Below, piece by piece: positions 1 through 6,499 of a stretch of 11,886 nt of DNA (the stretch's first letter is position 1; each line of letters starts with the position of its first letter). The notes under the pieces were generated by a model. The model did no database searches, was not told where the DNA came from, and saw only the letters and a list, made by a program, of their open reading frames with translations. Origin of the DNA: Halobacteriales archaeon (GTDB lineage Archaea > Halobacteriota > Halobacteria > Halobacteriales > SKSH01). The stretch covers positions 1 to 11,886 of the forward strand of contig SKSH01000026.1 of assembly GCA_007118075.1 (NCBI GenBank), given 5' to 3'. The translations under genes and the position numbers were made by a program.

Positions 1-66
1 GATAACGAGGATCATCAGATCGAACAGCGGGATCAGCGCGAGGAGGACGATGAGAATTCGGAGCAT
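1..66 (-). CDS. Probable FxsA-family membrane protein (5' end only)
   Basis: The minus strand has an ATG at 66-64 followed by 22 open codons to the window edge. The peptide begins MLRILIVLLALIPLFDLMIL, a single very hydrophobic segment. This resembles the start of FxsA family proteins, small inner-membrane proteins with a basic residue near the N-terminus followed by a Leu-rich helix and a Pro followed by a hydrophobic and an acidic residue. The gene starts 38 bases after the mptA stop on the same strand, so it may be co-transcribed with mptA. No strong Shine-Dalgarno is visible. Only the first transmembrane segment can be read; any other small membrane protein remains possible. Confidence 0.5.
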   Translation of the reverse strand, partial: MLRILIVLLALIPLFDLMILVI

Positions 67-104
67 GATTCAACAGCGTGTTGCGAATGATATCACCGAG
101 GTGC

Positions 105-1046
105 TCAGTCGTCGAGGGCGCCTTGGATGATCGCCTTGCGGAGCTTACCCATCGTGACACGCTGGCAGGCATATGCATCGTGTTGATGGATTGATTCTTC
201 ATTGGTCTGTGCCATCGTGACTACTGCCTCGTCACTCAGATCTGGGAACGCATTGACCACTCCCTCGGCCATCGAGCGAACGCAATCCTCGACGAACTTC
301 GCGTTCTCGTGGGCATGCTGAGTCATGTGGTCCTCATCCGGTCGTTTCGCCAGATTGTAGATCCGTGCACTCATCGCGTCTCTGGCGACGTCGATCATCT
401 CCCGGAAATCGACCTCAGGGGCTCCGTCACTCTCGATGGCGAGTTTGGCACGACCCCGTTGTGCGTGTCCAGCTTGGGGCACCTGGTCAAGGAATGATTC
501 GATCGTGGTTTCGGCGACCCCAAGGTCGGTCAACACGGAATGGGCTCGGTCTGCCATCATCCCCTGTGAACATGGACAGACAGTCATTCCGATGACCTCT
601 ACACCGATCTCCTCGCTGGTCCCCTCTTCGGTCGCGGTGGCTGTTGCCGTGATCTGTGTCGTGCTTTGCGTATCGAAACCACTCTCGGGAGTCGACTCAC
701 GGATGAAGTACTCTGCCTCCATGGTGACCGTCGCCTTCGTCGTGTAATCGTGCTTTGAGAGCAGTCGTTCGGCAGCATCACCGCAGACGTCTTCGACGCG
801 ATACGTCTCCTCACGGACCGCATCCTCGAGGATCTCATCAATCACCTGCATGTTGCGACTCATGTCTGCCCCCTTCCGCCAGCGCGGCAGGTCGACAAAG
901 ACATCGAACGCCGCATTGAGGACGATCGGCCGATCGTTCGGGCGAGCAATCTTGACGAGTTTCTTGACGTTCCTCACCCCAACCTGACTTAACCCGACAG
1001 TAACGCTCGGTTGATCTGCCTGCACGTCCGGCAGTTCACGTTCCAT
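105..1046 (-). CDS. mptA: GTP cyclohydrolase MptA (FolE2/MptA family)
   Basis: 313 residues, the usual size for archaeal GTP cyclohydrolase MptA of the FolE2 (COG1469) family. In the family this Fe(II)-dependent enzyme opens the GTP ring to make 7,8-dihydroneopterin 2',3'-cyclic phosphate, the first step of pterin (methanopterin or folate-type) synthesis in archaea; it is cytoplasmic. Family marks seen here are an early SVTVGLSQVGVRNVKK segment (residues 14-29), an MSRN motif (62-65), the cysteine motif CPCSQ (157-161), and ESIHQHDAYA (284-293) near the C-terminus. FolE2 members often have His where this protein has Asp61 before MSR; whether that is normal for haloarchaea I cannot say. The ATG at 1046 begins directly with the family N-terminus and no other start fits better. 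It lies downstream of usp on the same strand, and the possible FxsA gene follows. Confidence 0.93.
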   Translation of the reverse strand: MERELPDVQADQPSVTVGLSQVGVRNVKKLVKIARPNDRPIVLNAAFDVFVDLPRWRKGADMSRNMQVIDEILEDAVREETYRVEDVCGDAAERLLSKHDYTTKATVTMEAEYFIRESTPESGFDTQSTTQITATATATEEGTSEEIGVEVIGMTVCPCSQGMMADRAHSVLTDLGVAETTIESFLDQVPQAGHAQRGRAKLAIESDGAPEVDFREMIDVARDAMSARIYNLAKRPDEDHMTQHAHENAKFVEDCVRSMAEGVVNAFPDLSDEAVVTMAQTNEESIHQHDAYACQRVTMGKLRKAIIQGALDD

Positions 1047-1078
1047 TGTCGTTTTATTAGGCTGGGCTGCGATTAGTG

Positions 1079-1113
1079 CTTTCGAAAGGAAAAGCGACGG
1101 TCTCAGTTTATAC
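1079..1113 (-). promoter_or_regulatory. Candidate mptA promoter with palindrome
   Basis: In the usp-mptA gap the minus strand reads GTATAAAC (1113-1106), a good archaeal TATA match. Transcription would start about 26 bases on, near 1084, giving a leader of roughly 38 bases before the mptA ATG. The 10-base perfect palindrome CTTTCGAAAG (1079-1088) lies over that predicted start, where a repressor could bind. A weaker box, ACTAATC, about 27 bases before the ATG would instead give a leaderless transcript. The choice between the two is open. Confidence 0.35.
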
Positions 1114-1167
1114 GGTTGTGTTCAGCACCGGGAGGTCTCCGAACGCCGTTTTCGAACGTACTATTGT

Positions 1168-1599
1168 TCACCGGATGACTGTCACCGGTACTGGTGACCG
1201 TCGGATCACCGTCTCTGCAACGCTTCCGAGGAGGATCCGACTTACCCCAGAGCGACCATGGCTACCCATGACGATATGGTCCATATCGTGTTCTTGGGCG
1301 TAATCAACGATGGCTCGACCCGGTCGACCGACGACGACATCAGAGGAGGCATCGACACCCGCTTCTTCTGCCTGCTCGATAGCTCGCGCCACCATCTCTT
1401 TTGCCTGCTCTTCGGCACTCTCATACCAGTTCTCCGGGAACGGTGAGACAGCTCCTTCACCGGTGGCATAGACCGATTCGGCTGGATTGATGACGGTCAG
1501 CATCACCAGCTTTGAGTCGGCGAAACGCTCGATTGCGTGTGCGACGGCACGGTCTGCCTGCTCTGATCCATCGTAAGGAATCAATACGCTGTTGCCCAT
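1168..1599 (-). CDS. Universal stress protein, UspA family (ATP-binding type)
   Basis: 143 residues, the normal length for a single-domain Usp protein (Rossmann-like alpha/beta fold, usually a cytoplasmic homodimer). It opens with VLIPYDGSE (residues 5-13), the usual first strand with a conserved Asp10. It ends with the nucleotide-binding motif G-x2-G-x9-G-S (Gly112, Gly115, Gly125, Ser126), then PVPVTVIR. That motif marks the ATP-binding branch of the family. The specific role is unknown; such proteins are usually linked to stress or energy state. The ATG at 1599 is chosen because it starts exactly at the family N-terminus; an in-frame ATG at 1668 would add 23 unrelated residues and overlap herA. 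The gene begins 41 bases after the herA stop and may be read from herA as well as from its own promoter. Confidence 0.92.
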   Translation of the reverse strand: MGNSVLIPYDGSEQADRAVAHAIERFADSKLVMLTVINPAESVYATGEGAVSPFPENWYESAEEQAKEMVARAIEQAEEAGVDASSDVVVGRPGRAIVDYAQEHDMDHIVMGSHGRSGVSRILLGSVAETVIRRSPVPVTVIR

Positions 1600-1620
1600 A
1601 CAGATTGCTCCGCAGGCGAT

Positions 1621-1631
1621 ATCGATAAATC
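1621..1631 (-). promoter_or_regulatory. TATA-like box for usp
   Basis: The minus strand reads GATTTATCGAT across the herA stop/usp gap. TTTAT is centred about 28 bases before the usp ATG at 1599, the spacing expected for a leaderless haloarchaeal transcript. A GGAG 8 bases before the same ATG could also serve if usp is translated from a herA read-through transcript. Confidence 0.4.
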
Positions 1632-1640
1632 CCGGCGGTC

Positions 1641-3383
1641 TCAGCGAGGATCGTGCTTGACGACACACCGATCAAGACCGACAACCTGCACTGACTCGGC
1701 GTTGTCGGGCGAGTGAACGACCATTCGACCACGCTCGAGATCGGGTACCTGCGCAGCGAGCGATGATGGTAGGTTCAGACTCGAGATGACGTCTTCATCG
1801 GCGAGATTCAATGCGATTCTGGTGTTGATCTGCTTGAAGATCGGCTCAGCGATATCACCGGGATCCTGCGTAACTAGCGCGAGTCCCAACCGCTCTTTCC
1901 TCCCTTGTTTGGCTGCTTCGGTGAACTTTCCAATGGTACGTCTGGCTTGCACGGTATCGCTCTCTGCGAGGTAGTTGTGGGCCTCGTCCATCGCCAGGAT
2001 GATCGGAGTCTCTCCGATCCGTGGATACGTTGGGTCGCTCGTGAGCTTCTCATCGACGATCAATGAGCTGATGGCGAGAACGATGGCCATCCGCTGTCGC
2101 CTGCCCTCGAGGTGATAGGTCGGGATGGTGGAGATCCCTCCTGGCCTGACGAAGGAGGGTATCTGCTCGGTGATCGGGGTCGCACCCTGATCGAAGACGG
2201 CATCGAACCCGAGGACGCGTCGTTTGATGGCATCGAATGTCGCCTCGTGTACTCGGCCGCTTGTGTCGAGATCTGCCTTCAACTCCGGATCATCGAGGAA
2301 GTCACGGAACTCTTGGTACGTGCCCGTTGGACCATGCGAGTTGAAAAAGCGGTCGAGTAGGAGGGTGAGGGCGTTATACTGGTGGTCCTTGAGGTCTCCA
2401 CCGGCGATGAGCCAGGGGTTACGTCTGACCAGCGAGAACGGGATGGTGAATGCTCGCTGCTCTGCACGGTGATTGTTCGCCTCATACGAGGTTCGGGCGA
2501 CGTCTGGGACGAATACCGTCGTTTCATCGACACCGTCGAATGCCACGTCCTCACGTACGAGTTTGCGTCGATACGTATCATCGAGGTATTGGTTGTCGTC
2601 GTGCAGTTGGGCGTACTCGTCCTGTGGATCGATGATGATGAGTGCCGGCCGCACCTGCCGGCCACCGTGCATCTCGTATCGACGCTCCTCGGATACGATC
2701 TGTCGCAGCAAGTTCTTGGCAGCATGGGTCTTCCCAGATCCGGTCCCACCGGCGATCAATAGATGTCGGAACACGAGTGGGTCGGTGGCGGAGGTATCCC
2801 GTAAGCGGTAATCCACCGTTGGTGGTTCAGCAGCAGTTCGAACTTTCTCACCGCTCACTGCAAGGTGCCCGACGAAGAGCCCCTCTCCTGGCAGTTTCAA
2901 TCCACGTTTGAGCTCCGCATCGAAGACTGCTTCTCTGACGATCGTATCGGGTTTGGGAAGTCGGTCCGGTTGGCGCCGTTCGACCGAATCTACGGTCCCG
3001 GTGATATCTCCTGTGAGCGTTGCGATCGGGTGCAATGAGGCGATGAACTTGTAGTCTCGTTCATCGATACTATCGCGGTCCATCGCCCGCTGTGCGTGGA
3101 CGGCAGTGGCATCATCAGTGGCGAATTCATGGTCGTATTTGATCGACTCGATCCGGCAGAAGAGTCGCTCTTCTGGGGAGCCTTTATCCTGATTGAGTGG
3201 GACCGAAACGTAACTCCTGAGTCGGATTTCATCGCGGTGGTCTGGGGTGATGTATGCCTCGATGCGATTGCCGCCTTGCTCCTCGCTGAGCCGAAGTCCT
3301 TCTCGGACGGTCAGTGTACCGAGGGAACGGGCAGCGACGGCGTTGGCGGTCGTCTCCCCGTCGAAGTCACCGAGTTCACTCAT
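1641..3383 (-). CDS. herA: HerA-family DNA translocase/helicase
   Basis: 580 residues, FtsK/HerA superfamily P-loop ATPase. HerA forms a hexameric ring that moves along double-stranded DNA and drives resection together with NurA, making 3' single-stranded ends for recombination in archaea. Seen here are an N-terminal region (about 1-200) that fits the HAS-barrel domain used for NurA contact, Walker A GGTGSGKT (212-219) preceded by HLLIA, a strand ending IIIDPQDEY (249-257), Walker B IILAMDEAHNYL (461-472), and a later ALVTQDP (502-508) with NTRIALNL (520-527), typical of HerA C-terminal motifs. The start at 3383 is supported by a strong Shine-Dalgarno; an ATG at 3467 would add 28 unrelated residues and overlap nurA. 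It follows nurA by 49 bases, which strongly supports the pairing. Related HerA-like ATPases occur in defence systems, but the partner here is NurA. Confidence 0.92.
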   Translation of the reverse strand: MSELGDFDGETTANAVAARSLGTLTVREGLRLSEEQGGNRIEAYITPDHRDEIRLRSYVSVPLNQDKGSPEERLFCRIESIKYDHEFATDDATAVHAQRAMDRDSIDERDYKFIASLHPIATLTGDITGTVDSVERRQPDRLPKPDTIVREAVFDAELKRGLKLPGEGLFVGHLAVSGEKVRTAAEPPTVDYRLRDTSATDPLVFRHLLIAGGTGSGKTHAAKNLLRQIVSEERRYEMHGGRQVRPALIIIDPQDEYAQLHDDNQYLDDTYRRKLVREDVAFDGVDETTVFVPDVARTSYEANNHRAEQRAFTIPFSLVRRNPWLIAGGDLKDHQYNALTLLLDRFFNSHGPTGTYQEFRDFLDDPELKADLDTSGRVHEATFDAIKRRVLGFDAVFDQGATPITEQIPSFVRPGGISTIPTYHLEGRRQRMAIVLAISSLIVDEKLTSDPTYPRIGETPIILAMDEAHNYLAESDTVQARRTIGKFTEAAKQGRKERLGLALVTQDPGDIAEPIFKQINTRIALNLADEDVISSLNLPSSLAAQVPDLERGRMVVHSPDNAESVQVVGLDRCVVKHDPR

Positions 3384-3392
3384 GATGATTGT

Positions 3393-3398
3393 ACCTCC
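3393..3398 (-). promoter_or_regulatory. Shine-Dalgarno of herA
   Basis: GGAGGT on the minus strand, 9 bases before the ATG at 3383, within the 49-base nurA-herA gap. It decides the herA start in favour of 3383 over the upstream in-frame ATG at 3467. It also fits translation of herA from an internal position in a nurA-herA transcript. Confidence 0.75.
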
Positions 3399-3432
3399 GT
3401 CCCTTTGTGGCTTACCGGTTGCCTTCCCTGCA

Positions 3433-4677
3433 TCAATCTGCCTCCACCGAACCCCATCGAATGTCATCGTATCGGGGGACCTCGGTGCTGGTCAGTGCGC
3501 TCGCGAGTTCACGTTTGAGGATACGGCGTTCACCCCGACCGATTCGGGCAAGTTCATCCGCCTTTCGAAGTGTCGGCGGTGGCCCCCCTTCCCTGGCGAT
3601 TCCGCTGAGTATGTGCCAGGTGATCTGTTCCCTAGTCGAATCCTCTTCGATGAGGAACCTCGGAGCCTCGATGCGGAAGACCAGATTCTCTCGCGGGTCG
3701 TAGACCACCATCATCGCCAGGTCGTATGCCGAAGCCGCCTCCGAAGCCGCAAGGTCGTACTCTTCGATGACGTACCCGAGGCCGGTCCCGACCGTCGCGG
3801 TCATGGCGAACCAGCTCGTCCATCTGAGTTCGGTCCGTTCATCCGCGATGTTAGCCAGCAGCTGCTGGAAGAGGCTGGCATCGGTCGGCCAGGGGACCGT
3901 CCCGACCTCGAGGTCGTCAGCCTCGTTCAACCCACGGACAATCCCCCGAGCGGTCCAGTTTTTCACCACGCCAACAATCGGGGTCGATCGCTCTCGACAC
4001 CGGTCGATCAATGCGATCGCATCTTCGAGTACCGCCCTTGGTTCAGGGTCAACATGAAGTCGTTGTGCGAGGGTACCCTCTCGGTCAGCCCAGTGAAGGA
4101 TGCTGGCCGGATAGACGGAACCATCCATGAGGAGGAGATCACCGTGTTCGACCCCGAACGAGAGCGCGTGACTCACCTCAGCAGCGGCGAGTGAGAGGCC
4201 ATGAACGGCGGTTTCTTCCTCGTGTTTGAGTGAGGGGGCGGCGAGGAGACGAGCCCGTCCGTACCCGTGATCGAACTCGATCCACTCGTCTGTCGATCGA
4301 ACTTCAGCAGGCGGGCCATGGACTGCGGCGACGATCGTACGCTGTCGGTGGAGGTCGATATCGGAGGGGGTGCTTGCGACCGCTGCATGGGCGACGTCAA
4401 CGACGAGACCGTTCTGAAAGGTGGTCGGGTTCAACGAGCCAGCATCGATCGCGGTAATCCGTTCGAACTCACCATCACGGACGGCCAGTGATTCGATCGA
4501 CATCGCATGCCGTTTGGGCGTATCGATCGGTTCGAGTGGGACCTTGTGTGGTGGGTCGATCAACCCCTCCTCCCAGAGTCGCTCGGCCAGTGCACGGCGG
4601 TCTCGCGCACGGCCAGGTCGATTGACCCGGTTGATGAGGTCGGTCATCGCCTCGAAGTGGACGGCGTCGAGGGTCAT
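3433..4677 (-). CDS. nurA: NurA 5'-3' nuclease (HerA partner)
   Basis: 414 residues. NurA is an Mn-dependent nuclease with an RNase H-like fold that forms a dimer on the HerA ring and degrades the 5' strand at DNA ends. Family marks seen are ITAIDAGSLNP (residues 74-84) with the first catalytic-type Asp78, an acidic cluster HEEE (152-155), LLLMDGS (181-187) with Asp185, IVGVVKNW (234-241) with Lys239, and a C-terminal segment FRIEAPRFLIEE (334-345) followed by a basic helix. The first motif reads Asp-Ala-Gly-Ser, one residue longer than the commoner Asp-Gly-Ser. The ATG at 4677 is chosen because the 100 in-frame residues further upstream are Ser/Arg-rich and are only the shadow of the deacylase gene in another frame. 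It starts 7 bases after that gene's stop and has no strong Shine-Dalgarno, so coupled translation is likely. Confidence 0.9.
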   Translation of the reverse strand: MTLDAVHFEAMTDLINRVNRPGRARDRRALAERLWEEGLIDPPHKVPLEPIDTPKRHAMSIESLAVRDGEFERITAIDAGSLNPTTFQNGLVVDVAHAAVASTPSDIDLHRQRTIVAAVHGPPAEVRSTDEWIEFDHGYGRARLLAAPSLKHEEETAVHGLSLAAAEVSHALSFGVEHGDLLLMDGSVYPASILHWADREGTLAQRLHVDPEPRAVLEDAIALIDRCRERSTPIVGVVKNWTARGIVRGLNEADDLEVGTVPWPTDASLFQQLLANIADERTELRWTSWFAMTATVGTGLGYVIEEYDLAASEAASAYDLAMMVVYDPRENLVFRIEAPRFLIEEDSTREQITWHILSGIAREGGPPPTLRKADELARIGRGERRILKRELASALTSTEVPRYDDIRWGSVEAD

Positions 4678-4684
4678 CGTCGGC

Positions 4685-5167
4685 TCATCCGTCGGTGAAC
4701 ACCTCAATGACCGTGGCAGAGGTGAGCTCTTTGAGAGATGCTGGGTCGATCGGGAATACTGCCTTTGGCGTCCCTGCCCCCGACCAGACCTCTTTATGCT
4801 CGAGAAGGTCGGGGTCGATGTAGGTCTCGACAGCGGTATCATGGACAAAAGGCGGGACCCCACCGATGCTCCAACCGAGCGTCTCCTTGACCGAATCAGG
4901 TGACGCAGGGGCAACGGTATCGGCTTCGACACCGAGTGCTTCGGCGAGTGCCTCCTCGTCAACCCGATTTGGACCACTCGTCAACACGAGGACGAGTTCG
5001 TCATCGACATCCATCACCATGCTCTTTGAAATCTGCGAGAGCCTGCAACCGGCGGCATCTGCAGCATCCTGAGCCGTCCGGGTTCCTTCCGGAAGCTCGT
5101 GGACTTCGAGGTCTACTCCGAGCTCCTCTATGACTCGATCTCTGAACTCCGCAGCACGCGGATGCAT
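4685..5167 (-). CDS. YbaK/EbsC-family aminoacyl-tRNA deacylase
   Basis: 160 residues, the usual size of a free-standing YbaK/ProX-like editing domain. Such proteins hydrolyse mischarged tRNA (for example Cys- or Ala-tRNAPro) in trans. Features seen are an N-terminal helix (HPRAAEFRDRVIEEL, 2-16), the SKSMVM strand with a conserved-type Lys48, the loop SIGGVPPF (100-107) equivalent to the family's GGxxP motif, and GTPKAVFPIDP (132-142) near the C-terminus. The substrate (ProX, YbaK or another subtype) cannot be assigned from this alone. The ATG at 5167 starts at the family N-terminus; an in-frame ATG at 5242 would add 25 unrelated residues. It is the first gene of the minus-strand run with nurA and herA and is divergent from livH. 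No functional link to end resection is known to me. Confidence 0.88.
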   Translation of the reverse strand: MHPRAAEFRDRVIEELGVDLEVHELPEGTRTAQDAADAAGCRLSQISKSMVMDVDDELVLVLTSGPNRVDEEALAEALGVEADTVAPASPDSVKETLGWSIGGVPPFVHDTAVETYIDPDLLEHKEVWSGAGTPKAVFPIDPASLKELTSATVIEVFTDG

Positions 5168-5193
5168 ACTGCCGTTGGTACCTCGGGATGGCC

Positions 5194-5200
5194 GATAAGT
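5194..5200 (-). promoter_or_regulatory. TATA-like box for the deacylase-nurA-herA run
   Basis: The minus strand reads ACTTATC, centred about 29 bases before the ATG at 5167, with no Shine-Dalgarno in between. This fits a leaderless transcript. It lies in the 168-base divergent region shared with livH, whose box has the same CACTTAT-type core. Confidence 0.42.
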
Positions 5201-5300
5201 GTGAAGGGTAGGGCCGTGGTGCAAGTGAACGGTTGCGGTCACCGCCTGGTGGTATCACCCTGGACGCTCATCCTCCCACCGACCGTTCCAAACCTGCGTC

Positions 5301-5323
5301 ACTTATTTGCCTGGCTATGCCAG
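5301..5323 (+). promoter_or_regulatory. livH promoter: TATA-like box plus inverted repeat
   Basis: ACTTATTTG (5301-5309) is centred about 31 bases before the livH ATG at 5336, so the transcript would be nearly leaderless; no Shine-Dalgarno is present. Directly after it lies a perfect inverted repeat, CTGGC-TAT-GCCAG (5311-5323), with 5-base arms. It sits between the box and the start site, a position where a bound regulator would block transcription. The operator role is inferred. Confidence 0.4.
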
Positions 5324-5335
5324 ACAACATCGTAC

Positions 5336-6499
5336 ATGGTTCGTGATGGGTTGAACGACATCACCTCCCGGATTTCTGTCGAGGCTATCCGACACCAGGT
5401 CGAGGCGCTACGGTACCGGGCATCCCGTTGGTCGCTAGGAGAATGGTTCGGTGTGGCCCTTGTCCTATTGGTCGTGATTTTGGCTATCGATCTCGTACGA
5501 CGTCTCGTCGTCGGGGATATCGGCCCTTCGACCGTGGGGACCTTCCTTTGGCGAGGGAGCGTCGATGGCTTGCTCATCGCTCTCGCCGCGGTCGGACTCT
5601 CGATGACGTATTCGATCCTCAGGTTCGCGAATTTCTCCCAGGGAGATCTGGTGACGACAGGGGCGTTCACCGGCTGGGCAGCAGCCTACGTTGTCGCCGG
5701 TATCGGGGTGGCTGATTTTGGAACCCGCTTCTTCCTCAATCCAGATCGTGGAACCTCCGCTCGCGAGCTCGATATGCACATCTTCGGTGCCCCACTCGCG
5801 ATCTTCACCGGATTGATCGTCGCGGCGGTGATGACGATCCTCGTGGCCCTTGCCATCGATAAACTGGTCTACAAACGGATGCGGAATGCAGGTGGAATCC
5901 CCCTGTTGATCGCCAGTGTCGGGGTGGCCCTCGCCCTTCGTTACATCATTGTTTTCTTCTATGGTGAGCGGACCCGTGGGGTGACCCGAAGTTCACCGGT
6001 GATCGAACATGAACTTCTTTTCTGGACAGATGCCGTAGATGCCCACCAGTTGGTCGTGGTTGTCATTGGCGTTCTTATGGTCTTTTCACTCCATATCGTA
6101 CTACAGTACACCAAACTCGGCAAGGCGATGCGGGCGATGGCCGACAACAAGGACCTTGCCTTGGTGACCGGTATTCCAACCGAACGGGTGGTCCTCGTCA
6201 CCTGGGTCTTGGGTGCAGGATTGACCGGGATGGGCGGGTATCTCATCGTCCTCGAACAGGAGACATTGAACTTCAACACCGGATGGTTCTTGCTACTGTT
6301 GATCTTCGCGGCGGTCATCCTCGGTGGTATCGGTTCCATCTATGGGGCCATCGTTGGCGCCTTGATCATCGGGATGGCTATTAACATCTCCCTCGTGTGG
6401 ATCCCGAGTGACCTAACCGAGGTGGCTGCGTTCATGTTGATGATCCTCATCCTTATCTTCAGACCATCTGGGATCTTTGGAGGGGTGGAGACCGCATGA
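5336..6499 (+). CDS. livH: Branched-chain amino-acid ABC transporter permease LivH
   Basis: 387 residues, longer than the roughly 300 of bacterial LivH. It forms one half of the membrane channel. After a charged cytoplasmic N-terminus (1-35) come about eight hydrophobic segments, starting near 38-58. Family marks are RFANFSQGD (96-104), where bacteria have a similar NFAHGD-type motif, and the cytoplasmic coupling segment GKAMRAMADNKDLALVTGI (262-280), which docks on the ATPases. It ends with GGIGSIYGAIVGALIIG (330-346) and IFRPSGIFG (374-382). Extra length lies in the N-terminus and in a polar loop around 125-150. The ATG at 5336 is preferred because it follows a TATA-like box at leaderless spacing; upstream in-frame starts would overlap the divergent deacylase gene and add non-membrane sequence. 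It is the first gene of livHMGF. The substrate is inferred from the family. Confidence 0.92.
   Translation: MVRDGLNDITSRISVEAIRHQVEALRYRASRWSLGEWFGVALVLLVVILAIDLVRRLVVGDIGPSTVGTFLWRGSVDGLLIALAAVGLSMTYSILRFANFSQGDLVTTGAFTGWAAAYVVAGIGVADFGTRFFLNPDRGTSARELDMHIFGAPLAIFTGLIVAAVMTILVALAIDKLVYKRMRNAGGIPLLIASVGVALALRYIIVFFYGERTRGVTRSSPVIEHELLFWTDAVDAHQLVVVVIGVLMVFSLHIVLQYTKLGKAMRAMADNKDLALVTGIPTERVVLVTWVLGAGLTGMGGYLIVLEQETLNFNTGWFLLLLIFAAVILGGIGSIYGAIVGALIIGMAINISLVWIPSDLTEVAAFMLMILILIFRPSGIFGGVETA
6479..6490 (+). promoter_or_regulatory. Shine-Dalgarno region of livM
   Basis: GGAGGGGTGGAG lies at the end of livH, with the second GGAG 5 bases before the livM ATG at 6496. The livM ATG overlaps the livH stop (ATGA), so ribosomes ending livH can restart on livM. 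Confidence 0.6.

Noticed and set aside
3247..4194. Long plus-strand open frame of 315 codons opposite herA and nurA
   Set aside because: It is antisense to two strongly supported genes, has no recognisable domain, and is the kind of shadow frame that this codon usage produces.
4678..4977. 100-residue N-terminal extension of NurA
   Set aside because: It is Ser/Arg-rich, out of character with the acidic proteins here, and is only the deacylase gene read in another frame. NurA homology starts at 4677.
1600..5167. HerA as part of an anti-phage defence system
   Set aside because: HerA-like ATPases do occur in defence modules, for example with SIR2 or DUF4297 partners. Here the partner is a clear NurA and no effector, toxin, integrase or phage gene is nearby, so a repair role is more likely.
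5099..5335. 79-residue N-terminal extension of LivH
   Set aside because: It overlaps the deacylase gene and its promoter, has no membrane character, and the TATA-like box at 5301-5309 points to the ATG at 5336.
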